In this document: positions 1 through 6,020 of the stretch, one piece after another
Layout of the letters: each line of letters begins with the position of its first letter
How positions within the stretch are numbered: the stretch's first letter is position 1
Source of the DNA: Planctomycetota bacterium
GTDB lineage: Bacteria; Planctomycetota; Phycisphaerae; UBA1845; PWPN01
Assembly: GCA_020346805.1 (NCBI GenBank)
Contig: CP070790.1
Location: 1,225,495-1,234,381 of the forward strand
Direction: 5' to 3'
DNA length: 8,887 nucleotides
The notes under the pieces: generated by a model
Told to the model about the DNA's origin: nothing
The model's input: only the letters and a program-made list of their open reading frames with translations
The model's database searches: none
Translations under genes and position numbers: made by a program

Positions 1-175
1 GCGGATGATTGGCCAGGCCCAGATAGTTATTGCTAGCGAAAGAACATAACCAACGGCCATCAACTGATAAATACGGTCCTTGATCCGAATCTATGAGCCT
101 GAGCGAACGGCGCAATCCATGTGCCGACAGATCGGCTAATTGTTGAGTCCAGGGATTGTGCGTGTCATCTTTCAT
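1..175 (-). CDS. bioF: 8-amino-7-oxononanoate synthase, N-terminal fragment (runs off the left edge)
   Basis: Only the first 58 codons are in the window. The translation starts MKDDTHNPWTQQL and reaches SFASNNYLGLANHP. The NNYLGLANHP segment near residue 48 is the typical N-terminal signature of the alpha-oxoamine synthase family of PLP enzymes (BioF, Kbl, HemA, Spt), where it follows a short helical N-terminus. BioF condenses pimeloyl-ACP or pimeloyl-CoA with alanine at the first committed step of biotin ring assembly. Its ATG overlaps the ribD stop as ATGA (172-175). No Shine-Dalgarno sequence is visible upstream, so translation is probably coupled to ribD. The PLP-binding lysine lies outside the window. 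2-amino-3-ketobutyrate CoA ligase (Kbl) is the main alternative; the short N-terminus and the vitamin-synthesis neighbour favour BioF. Confidence 0.8.
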   Translation of the reverse strand, partial: MKDDTHNPWTQQLADLSAHGLRRSLRLIDSDQGPYLSVDGRWLCSFASNNYLGLANHP

Positions 176-1329
176 GGTAAATCGTCTAAAGGATCACGCA
201 GGCGAAGATGATAAACATCATCGTTGCCGCATCGCGTAACCTTGGTTTCAAGGGGTGAAATTACTTCGCTAATTTTGGCGGGACCTTTTCCTGCCAACGG
301 CGAGGATGCGAGATTGCCGCCGATCAATCGCCGCGATACAAAAATAATCGCTTCGTCGGCAAGGCCGGCATCGAAGAATGAACCTAGTGTTTTTCCGCCT
401 CCTTCGACCATGATATTGGTCATGCCGCGCCGGCCGATTTTCTTCAATAGTTGCCTCAGGGCAAGTCCCGCTCGAGTGTATGGTAGACCGATTATTTCGA
501 TACCTGCCCGTTGGTAGCCGGCGATTTTCCGACTTGCGATCAATCTTCGATCGGTAGCGATGATGCTTGGAATTTTGTCGGCGCTTTGCACTACCTTGGC
601 CGATATGGGCGTACGTAATTCAGGATCGATCACAATACGGGCGGCGACTCGCCTGGGCCGAGATAATCGGCAATTTAACATGGGATCGTCTGCTATTACG
701 GTACCGACACCGACGATCACCGCATCGACTCTGCCGCGTATTCGATGGGCATATTTACGGGACTCTGGGCTGCTGATCCATTTGGAATCACCTTTACGGG
801 TAGCGATTTTGCCGTCAAGGCTTTGTGCCCAGTTGAGGATGACCCAGGGTAGTAAAGTGTTTTGCAATTTCAAATACGGGCCGTTGAGAGTTGCGGCTTC
901 GGTTTTGCAGCAACCAATGGCTACTTCAATGCCGGCCGACCGCAGTTGACGCAAACCTTTATTGCGAACTTCGGCGAACGGATCCGGCATAGATGCCACA
1001 ACCCGTTTAACGCCGGCGGCAATAAGGGCATCGGTGCAGGGTGGTGTTTTGCCGTGATGGCAGCAGGGCTCCAGGGTTACGTAGACGGTAGCGCCCCTGG
1101 CACGCGCACCGGCAGCCCTTAAAGCGTTGATCTCGGCATGGGGACCGCCGAATTTGCGGTGATATCCCCGCCCAATGATCTTTTTACCGCGCACAATCAG
1201 GCATCCCACCATGGGATTTGGTTCGACATGTCCCCGACCGCGGGCGGCCAAAGTCAAAGCTCGTTTCATGTATGTTTCGTCATTGGATGTGATTTTTTTT
1301 GTCATGATGAGGGGCCGATCTGTTGCCAT
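172..1329 (-). CDS. ribD: Bifunctional riboflavin biosynthesis deaminase/reductase RibD
   Basis: A 385-residue protein, close to the usual RibD length. It catalyses two consecutive cytosolic steps of riboflavin synthesis: deamination of the diaminohydroxy-phosphoribosylaminopyrimidine and NADPH-dependent reduction of the ribose side chain. The N-terminal deaminase domain (about residues 17-155) has the PNPMVGC motif (37-43), the zinc and catalytic motif H64-A-E66, and the EPCCHHGKTPPC motif with zinc ligands C89 and C98. The reductase domain (about 160-375) shows LNWAQSLDGKIAT (165-177), DDPMLNCR (214-221) and the NADPH-loop motif VEGGG (308-312). All expected residues are present, so it should be active. 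The ATG at 1329 lies 3 bases after the lspA stop; a second ATG at codon 9 is possible. Neither has a clear ribosome site, consistent with coupled translation. No other rib genes are in the window. Confidence 0.96.
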   Translation of the reverse strand: MATDRPLIMTKKITSNDETYMKRALTLAARGRGHVEPNPMVGCLIVRGKKIIGRGYHRKFGGPHAEINALRAAGARARGATVYVTLEPCCHHGKTPPCTDALIAAGVKRVVASMPDPFAEVRNKGLRQLRSAGIEVAIGCCKTEAATLNGPYLKLQNTLLPWVILNWAQSLDGKIATRKGDSKWISSPESRKYAHRIRGRVDAVIVGVGTVIADDPMLNCRLSRPRRVAARIVIDPELRTPISAKVVQSADKIPSIIATDRRLIASRKIAGYQRAGIEIIGLPYTRAGLALRQLLKKIGRRGMTNIMVEGGGKTLGSFFDAGLADEAIIFVSRRLIGGNLASSPLAGKGPAKISEVISPLETKVTRCGNDDVYHLRLRDPLDDLP

Positions 1330-1332
1330 TAT

Positions 1333-2193
1333 TTATGGAGGTGAGGATGCTGTTTGTGTTTTGTCTTTGTGTGCTGTTTTTCTATCCCACCAGAAGTTCA
1401 ATAATAATAATCCCACACCAGCCACCAGTAATACGTCGGCTATGTTAAACACCCATGGCCAAATAGCAAACGACCGATTGCCGATGGTGAACCGCGGCTT
1501 CATCTGTATAAAATCCCTGACTACACCTTGTTGACGAACACGGGGATTCCATGAGGCGGGGATGTGTTGGGTTTGTTTGGCATCGGGCCAATGTCCGATG
1601 GTGATACCGGTTTGGTCCTGTTTTACGATTTTCCATGCATCGGAGACAGTCTTTCCCTTTGTGGTATAAGTAATCACATCGGCAACGACAAAAGCCCGGT
1701 CGTATAGATTTCCGAGCGCCCCGGCCAACACCAGGGCCAGGCCGATGTGCAGGCTTCGCTGATTTTGTTTACTGTGTATGAAGAGGTATAAAACGAATCC
1801 CAAGGCTAACAAAGAAGCGATAATAAACAGTGGGGTCCATCCTTTACCGAGTCCGAACAGCGCTCCCGAATTCAGCGATCGATGAAAGGACATCAGATGT
1901 TGGATAATTACTTTTCCGTTTACGGGATCGATGTTATTGAAGGCCCAATTTTTGGTAGTCAGATCGAGGACCAACCCGACAATGGCTACCGGCCATAGGC
2001 GCAGATGAGAAGACAGGTGCCGATGTGCCGAACGCAGTTCATCCTTCTTAGCGGAATGGTTAAGATCGCCTGAATGTGTTTTGGCGTTTTCCGATTCGGA
2101 ACAACATTTTAGCTCAGTCATGGAAGTAAGGTTATCAAGAGTAGTAAAGATTATCAAAGGGCTCCCAGACCCTGGCCGCGCCGGGTCAGACAA
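1333..2193 (-). CDS. lspA: Lipoprotein signal peptidase (signal peptidase II) with a long insert
   Basis: An integral inner-membrane aspartyl peptidase that cleaves prolipoprotein signal peptides after lipidation of the +1 cysteine. Family motifs are in order: a first membrane helix (about 66-84) with D77, SLNSGALFGLGKG (107-118), GALGNLYDR (158-166), VVRDF (224-228) and FNIADV (249-254). D227 and D253 match the catalytic aspartate pair, and D165 is the conserved Asp of GNxxDR. Hydrophobic stretches at about 120-139, 148-164 and 250-268 complete the four-helix layout. Two oddities stand out. There is a soluble N-terminal extension of about 40-65 residues. About 50 extra residues also lie between GNLYDR and VVRDF, a gap of 62 residues between these aspartates against about 9 in typical LspA. 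The start is uncertain: TTG at 2193 overlaps the upstream stop by 8 bases, while ATG at 2121 would give 262 residues. Neither has a convincing ribosome site. Confidence 0.93.
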   Translation of the reverse strand: MSDPARPGSGSPLIIFTTLDNLTSMTELKCCSESENAKTHSGDLNHSAKKDELRSAHRHLSSHLRLWPVAIVGLVLDLTTKNWAFNNIDPVNGKVIIQHLMSFHRSLNSGALFGLGKGWTPLFIIASLLALGFVLYLFIHSKQNQRSLHIGLALVLAGALGNLYDRAFVVADVITYTTKGKTVSDAWKIVKQDQTGITIGHWPDAKQTQHIPASWNPRVRQQGVVRDFIQMKPRFTIGNRSFAIWPWVFNIADVLLVAGVGLLLLNFWWDRKTAHKDKTQTASSPP

Positions 2194-2908
2194 GCCCTAA
2201 TTCACGTTGGCGGGCATATTCAATGCAATATTTTGCCCACGGCCTGGCTCGCAAACGAGATTTTGATATTGACCTGTTGGTAGCCAGACATACGCCGTAC
2301 GTTTTGTTATCTATTCGATCAATTGCCTCATCAATCTCACGAATCAAAGTCTGTTCGTTTTCAATCAGCCCCATGGTAAGTTCCTGCTCCCAGGTGTCGC
2401 TGCCGATATCAGCCATATGAATGGGCATGGTCGATCCACTGTTTATTTCACCGGAACTTCCCTGGTGTTTTGCCTCACTATGCAGATGATTGATATCACC
2501 GACGGCCTCCCTGCGTTTCTCGATAAGCATCTGTCGGAATTCTTCCAATTCCTCAGGTTTCAGGCGAGTTTTGCGAAGCTTTAAAGGTTTTTGCGCAAAA
2601 GTTGGCTTAACTGGCACCTTGGGTAGTAGACCGTTGTTATTGCCTTTTTTTGAAGTTGATCGTTTTTTACCTGCGGTAGAGGTCTTTGTTTTTTTGACGT
2701 TTTTTGGGTTGGTATTTTTGGTTTTGGCGGCGGCTTTTGCAGTTTTCTTACTACTCAACGAACGGGATGCGGAATTGCTTGCCTCGGCTTGTGCTCGGGC
2801 TTTGGTTCGGCCGGCAGATTTTGCGGTCTTAGTCTTAGACTCCGAGGCTGATGCCTTGGGAGAATTCTTTTTCTGTCCCGCTTTAGATGTTGTTACTTTT
2901 TTGGGCAC
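2186..2908 (-). CDS. DksA/TraR-like protein with long basic tail and degenerate zinc finger
   Basis: A GTG start at 2908 gives 240 residues and is preceded by CAGGAA about 10 bases upstream. A TTG at 2965 would add 19 residues but lies only about 12 nt from the predicted transcript start, so GTG is preferred. Residues 1-95 are low-complexity and rich in Lys, Ala, Ser and Thr, resembling histone H1-like tails and probably binding nucleic acid. Residues about 117-200 form a charged helical region matching the DksA/TraR coiled coil, with MPIHMADIGSD at 161-171. The C-terminal finger region (204-232) matches YGxC..RLxAxPxAxxC, but only C207 and C228 remain of the four cysteines; T210 and Y231 replace the others. 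DksA relatives bind RNA polymerase through the secondary channel. Whether this one does so is inference, and the loss of two ligands argues against normal zinc binding. It heads the lspA-ribD-bioF operon. Confidence 0.85.
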   Translation of the reverse strand: MPKKVTTSKAGQKKNSPKASASESKTKTAKSAGRTKARAQAEASNSASRSLSSKKTAKAAAKTKNTNPKNVKKTKTSTAGKKRSTSKKGNNNGLLPKVPVKPTFAQKPLKLRKTRLKPEELEEFRQMLIEKRREAVGDINHLHSEAKHQGSSGEINSGSTMPIHMADIGSDTWEQELTMGLIENEQTLIREIDEAIDRIDNKTYGVCLATNRSISKSRLRARPWAKYCIEYARQRELGLV

Positions 2909-2983
2909 TTGTCTTATTTCCTGGCACCATAAATACGTAAGTTCATATTTAACAAGGAGAAACAAAAAATATTCAGTCTTGTA

Positions 2984-3012
2984 AGTATAGAAACTTTTAG
3001 GCTTTATGTCAA
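2984..3012 (-). promoter_or_regulatory. Sigma-70 promoter of the dksA-like/lspA/ribD/bioF operon
   Basis: On the minus strand a perfect TTGACA (3007-3012) is followed by a 17-base spacer and TATACT (2984-2989), one base from the TATAAT consensus. Transcription should start near 2977, leaving an untranslated leader of about 69 nt before the GTG at 2908. The leader is A/T-rich and shows no obvious riboswitch or hairpin. This is the only strong promoter seen for the four-gene operon. Confidence 0.85.
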
Positions 3013-3188
3013 GTGCGATTTATTTTAGATCGTAAGGGCAGGCCCGTATGTGCAGTGGCCCGATAAAAGGTATTAAGTTTTCTGACGGCTGTTTTTTGGT
3101 TCGAGTTTCGATGTTGTCTTTTGCCTGCGACAAAGGGTTGGAGAAGTTTTGCTTTGGTATTTATGGCTTACCGATCGAGAAGAACCAT
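3013..3188. other. Spacer between the operon promoter and the candidate RNA gene
   Basis: No supported gene lies here. The reading frames that cross it on both strands have no family resemblance and no ribosome site. A short GGGC/GCCC inverted pair flanks about 3036-3059, but it is weak and has no T tract. The stretch separates the 3' end of the candidate RNA from the operon promoter. Confidence 0.5.
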
Positions 3189-3393
3189 AAAAAAAGAGAA
3201 CAGCATCCGCCGCTATGCCGATGGGAGAGATTTGAAAGAACCCTTTTGCTAGGTGGGCGGCTTGGTCTTTCAGGAACCTCCCGCTCGCGGGGCGGGTTCG
3301 CTCCTCCATCAGCGCCAGTGGCCTCCCAGGGTTCTTGTTACGGTTCAATCAAATACGACTCCCTGTCGTGCATGGCAGACACGATTCTCTTTA
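3189..3393 (-). ncRNA. Candidate free-standing structured RNA, about 200 nt, rod-shaped (6S-like architecture)
   Basis: Read on the minus strand from about 3393, the ends pair in a long closing stem: 3370-3392 with 3193-3218, interrupted by one C/U mismatch and a 3-nt bulge. It continues inward through colinear helices: 3359-3363 with 3223-3227, 3349-3354 with 3230-3235, 3329-3335 with 3237-3243, and 3321-3327 with 3255-3261 (one mismatch). A G/C-rich hairpin lies near the tip (3274-3299). Asymmetric open stretches of about 13 nt (3336-3348) and 11 nt (3244-3254) flank the 3329-3335 helix. A good promoter lies directly upstream, and the RNA ends in a seven-T tract (3189-3195) that, together with the closing stem, can act as terminator. 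Length and rod shape with a central bubble resemble 6S RNA. The SRP GGAA-loop motif, tmRNA ends and RNase P core motifs were looked for and not found. Identity is inference; structure and signals are visible. Confidence 0.72.
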
Positions 3394-3399
3394 ACATCT

Positions 3400-3428
3400 T
3401 GTATACCATTTTGAACGGCTTTTTCCAA
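3400..3428 (-). promoter_or_regulatory. Sigma-70 promoter of the candidate structured RNA
   Basis: On the minus strand TTGGAA (3423-3428), a 17-base spacer and TATACA (3400-3405) form a good sigma-70 promoter. The predicted start at about 3393 coincides with the 5' strand of the closing stem of the candidate RNA, so the RNA would begin almost exactly at its first helix. This agreement supports both calls. Confidence 0.7.
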
Positions 3429-3488
3429 TATGAATCCGAAGTATTTTTTGAATTTATTGACCAACTATCGTATGGCCGATTGATTATC

Positions 3489-3523
3489 AAAAAAAACCCT
3501 GCTTATTTGCGTAATAAGCGGGG
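3489..3523 (-). terminator. Intrinsic terminator on the minus strand, no recognised gene in front of it
   Basis: On the minus strand CCCC-GCTTATT (3513-3523) pairs with AATAAGC-A-GGG (3497-3507) around the loop ACGCA. The stem has ten pairs and one mismatch and is followed directly by eight T residues (3489-3496). The plus strand has no T tract after the hairpin, so it works in one direction only. It lies about 130 bases inside the leader of the divergent sulfatase gene and upstream of the candidate RNA promoter. It could end a short antisense or small RNA, or shield the RNA gene from read-through. Confidence 0.75.
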
Positions 3524-3564
3524 TAACATGATAATTGGCACGTATTTTGCTATGGTTTTCGGAA

Positions 3565-3593
3565 TTGAACAGAAGCTGCATTAACCATAAATC
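3565..3593 (+). promoter_or_regulatory. Possible promoter of the sulfatase/hydrolase pair
   Basis: TTGAAC (3565-3570) is followed at 15-17 bases by CATAAA or TAAATC (3586-3593). The -10 match is poor, so this is only the best candidate in the leader. No operator or other regulatory motif is recognisable. Confidence 0.22.
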
Positions 3594-3654
3594 TGCAGGT
3601 TTCATACCACATAATCAATATGCCGTTTGGAAAAGTCATTGATTGGAGAAAGAT

Positions 3655-4980
3655 ATGCGGCGTTTATGCGGAAAAGAATACTTACTAACATTCTGTACGG
3701 TAACAATATTATCATTTTTGTATCTGCCCCAACCGATTGCCGAGGCGGATCATCCACCTAATTTTGTTATTCTGTTTGCCGACGATCTGGGTTACGGGGA
3801 TTTAAGCTGCTACGGACATCCGACAATCCATACACCGAATATCGATCGCATGGCGGATGAAGGTGTTCGGTTGACGCAGTTTTATTCGTCGGCGACGGTT
3901 TGTACGCCCTCACGGGCTTCGCTGCTTACCGGACGCTATCAGATACGAACGGGTCTGACCCGAGTATTGTTTCCACATACCAAGTATGGCATGCCGGTGG
4001 AGGAGATTACGCTGGCCGAAGCCCTCAAAACCAAAAACTACGCAACTATCTGCATCGGTAAGTGGCACCTCGGGCACCTTCCCCGGTACAGACCAACACG
4101 GCACGGCTTCGATGAGTTTTTCGGTATCCTGATCGCCAATAATTTTGTACCGCCGGGTTTGGGTTTATACCGAAACAATGAAGAGATTGAACAACCTGTC
4201 GATCAGGGAGCGTTGATCGAAAGCTATACTGAAGAGGCGATTAAATTCATCACCAACAACAAGGATCAACCATTTTTTCTTTACCTGCCTTATACCCAAG
4301 TGCATATACCGCTGCAGGTTAATGAGAAATTTGCCGGTAAGTCGCGGCGGGGTCTCTACGGAGACGTGGCCGAATCGATCGACTGGAGCATGCGGGAGAT
4401 TCTTAGACAGATTGGTAGATGCGGCCTCGACGAGCAAACGTTGGTAATCTTCACCAGCGACAACGGGCCCTGGTTAAGCGAGAAAGAAAACGGCGGCAGT
4501 GCGGGTTTGTTGCGGGGCGGTAAATTTGAGGTTTGGGAGGGGGGGATTCGCATGCCCTTTATAGCCCGTTGGCCGGGTCGCATTCCGCCGGGCCGGGTGA
4601 GCCGGGATGTCTGTATTATGATGGATATATTCACTACTTGTTTGACATTGGCCGGTGTTCCTTTGCCCGATGATCGGCCCATCGACGGCAAAAATATTAT
4701 GCCGGTTTTGGATGGGATCGGTACCCGGCCGGTCGAGCCCTTGTTTTTCTACACTGGTAACATTCTAGGGGCGGTTCGCCGGGGGCCGTGGAAGTTAGTC
4801 TTACACGAACGCTCACCGGGCAGAGGTAAGAAACCGCCGGCTAATCCGCAACCGAGATTATTTAATCTATTGACAGATCCTTCGGAACGATTCGATGTGG
4901 CCAGGCAACATCCGGAGATAGTGAACTTGCTGCAACAAGACATGTCGAATTTTATAGAAGGATTACAAAAGGGTAAATAG
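3655..4980 (+). CDS. Secreted formylglycine-dependent sulfatase (arylsulfatase A-like)
   Basis: The ATG at 3655 is preceded by GGAG (3645-3648) at a 6-base spacing and gives 441 residues; the frame also opens at a TTG at 3643, which is less likely. A Sec signal peptide is visible (MRRLCGKEYLL, then a hydrophobic core, cleavage near PIAEA-D at about residue 31-32). The alkaline phosphatase-superfamily sulfatase fold follows: FADDLGYGD with metal ligands D43/D44, the CTPSR motif with C83 to be converted to formylglycine, R87, GKWHLG with K136 and H138, H217 in TQVHIPL, and SDNGPW with D269/N270. All active-site residues are present. It would cleave sulfate esters outside the cytoplasm, probably from polysaccharides; the substrate cannot be told. 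Maturation needs a formylglycine-generating enzyme, not encoded here. It is followed after 10 bases by a hydrolase gene. Confidence 0.94.
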   Translation: MRRLCGKEYLLTFCTVTILSFLYLPQPIAEADHPPNFVILFADDLGYGDLSCYGHPTIHTPNIDRMADEGVRLTQFYSSATVCTPSRASLLTGRYQIRTGLTRVLFPHTKYGMPVEEITLAEALKTKNYATICIGKWHLGHLPRYRPTRHGFDEFFGILIANNFVPPGLGLYRNNEEIEQPVDQGALIESYTEEAIKFITNNKDQPFFLYLPYTQVHIPLQVNEKFAGKSRRGLYGDVAESIDWSMREILRQIGRCGLDEQTLVIFTSDNGPWLSEKENGGSAGLLRGGKFEVWEGGIRMPFIARWPGRIPPGRVSRDVCIMMDIFTTCLTLAGVPLPDDRPIDGKNIMPVLDGIGTRPVEPLFFYTGNILGAVRRGPWKLVLHERSPGRGKKPPANPQPRLFNLLTDPSERFDVARQHPEIVNLLQQDMSNFIEGLQKGK

Positions 4981-4990
4981 CGAACATAGT

Positions 4991-6001
4991 ATGAGCAAAG
5001 ATCAAAACTCTAACAGTACATTTTCATCAAAACGACGTAGCCGCCCCCATCGCTGGCGAATTTTATGTATTCTAATTCTGCTTATCTGTGTGGTCGGATA
5101 TGTTGGATATATATGGGTTGCCAAATTAATGGTGAGTGCTATTATTTATGCCCCCAATCACGGTCAAACAGTTGACAGTCTAAAGAAAAAAGATTTGGGG
5201 CAGGTAGCCGCCTCAAAGATAGATCAACAGTTACGCATCCAGGTAGGCCCACCGGAGGCATCCCTTTCGCTTGCTATTATTGAACCGAATAACAATGCCG
5301 AATCCGATGAAGATTTACCTCTTGGTACCATATTCCTACTGCACGGAATTCGGGGCAATAAAAGCCACATGGTTGGCATGGGCCGACTGCTGGCTGACAA
5401 CGGTTACCGGGCGGTATTGGTTGATTTGCGAGGGCACGGTACATCCACGGGAAATTGGCTGACTTATGGTGCCGTTGAATCACGAGATTTATCTCAGATT
5501 ATCGACGCACTTGATCAACAAAAAATGATCGCGGGGAGAATTGGTGTTTATGGGGCTTCTTATGGGGGAGCAGCGGCTATCATATCAGCCGGTCTCGATT
5601 CCCGTATAACAGCAATAGTGACGGTTGCAACCTTTAGTTCATTTCGTGAGGTAATACCTAACTATGCGCGGAGATATTTAGTGGTCGGTTTTTTATTAAC
5701 CGACTCATGGATAAACAAGGTTATCTATAAGGCCGGTGTGCTGGCCGGTTTTAATCCGGATCAAGCCAGTCCGGTCGAGGCAATTCAAAAAACATCGGCA
5801 CAAGTACTCCTGATTCACGGAAAGCAAGATAACAAAATTCCCTGTTCACACAGTCAGACATTGTATGAAGCGTCCCCTAACCGCAGCCGATTGATATTAG
5901 TGGATAACGAAGATCACGATTCAATCATGCAGGATCGGTCGGGGATCATATCACGTGAAACTATTGCCTGGTTCAAACAATACTTGCAGGTTTCGAACTG
6001 A
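4991..6001 (+). CDS. Membrane-anchored alpha/beta hydrolase
   Basis: A 336-residue protein. After a basic N-terminus (KRRSRPHRWR) one hydrophobic helix at about 24-45 acts as a signal anchor, which would place the catalytic domain on the outer face of the inner membrane. The alpha/beta hydrolase core has LLHGIRGNK with the oxyanion HG at 118-119, DLRGHG (145-150), the nucleophile elbow GASYG with S190, the acid D280 in HGKQD, and H309 in NEDHD, so the triad looks complete. Resemblance is to the broad family of serine hydrolases and S9-like esterases; substrate (ester, acyl or peptide) is unknown. The gene starts 10 bases after the sulfatase stop without a clear ribosome site, which suggests co-transcription and perhaps removal of acyl groups from the same substrate. 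That link is inference. Confidence 0.85.
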   Translation: MSKDQNSNSTFSSKRRSRPHRWRILCILILLICVVGYVGYIWVAKLMVSAIIYAPNHGQTVDSLKKKDLGQVAASKIDQQLRIQVGPPEASLSLAIIEPNNNAESDEDLPLGTIFLLHGIRGNKSHMVGMGRLLADNGYRAVLVDLRGHGTSTGNWLTYGAVESRDLSQIIDALDQQKMIAGRIGVYGASYGGAAAIISAGLDSRITAIVTVATFSSFREVIPNYARRYLVVGFLLTDSWINKVIYKAGVLAGFNPDQASPVEAIQKTSAQVLLIHGKQDNKIPCSHSQTLYEASPNRSRLILVDNEDHDSIMQDRSGIISRETIAWFKQYLQVSN

Positions 6002-6020
6002 ATCGAGAATTTGCGGTATA

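Noticed and set aside
2490..2984. Plus-strand 164-codon hydrophobic frame
   Set aside because: It is the antisense of the Lys/Ala-rich tail of the DksA-like gene; antisense Lys codons read as Phe and Leu, giving false membrane segments.
3073..3348. Minus-strand 91-codon frame through the candidate RNA
   Set aside because: Its coding content is the RNA stems themselves, it has no ribosome site, and it ends after the T tract.
3189..3393. SRP RNA, tmRNA or RNase P RNA as identity of the structured RNA
   Set aside because: The SRP GGAA-loop block, the tmRNA tRNA-like ends and the RNase P core motifs are not seen on either strand, and the length does not fit tmRNA or RNase P.
3345..3464. Minus-strand 39-codon frame (TTG start) whose translation looks somewhat protein-like
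   Set aside because: No ribosome site. It overlaps the promoter and the 5' helices of the candidate RNA, which explain the sequence better.
3048..3584. Plus-strand 178-codon open frame in the intergenic gap
   Set aside because: No family resemblance and no ribosome site. It runs antisense through the candidate RNA, both its signals and the minus-strand terminator; openness is likely chance.
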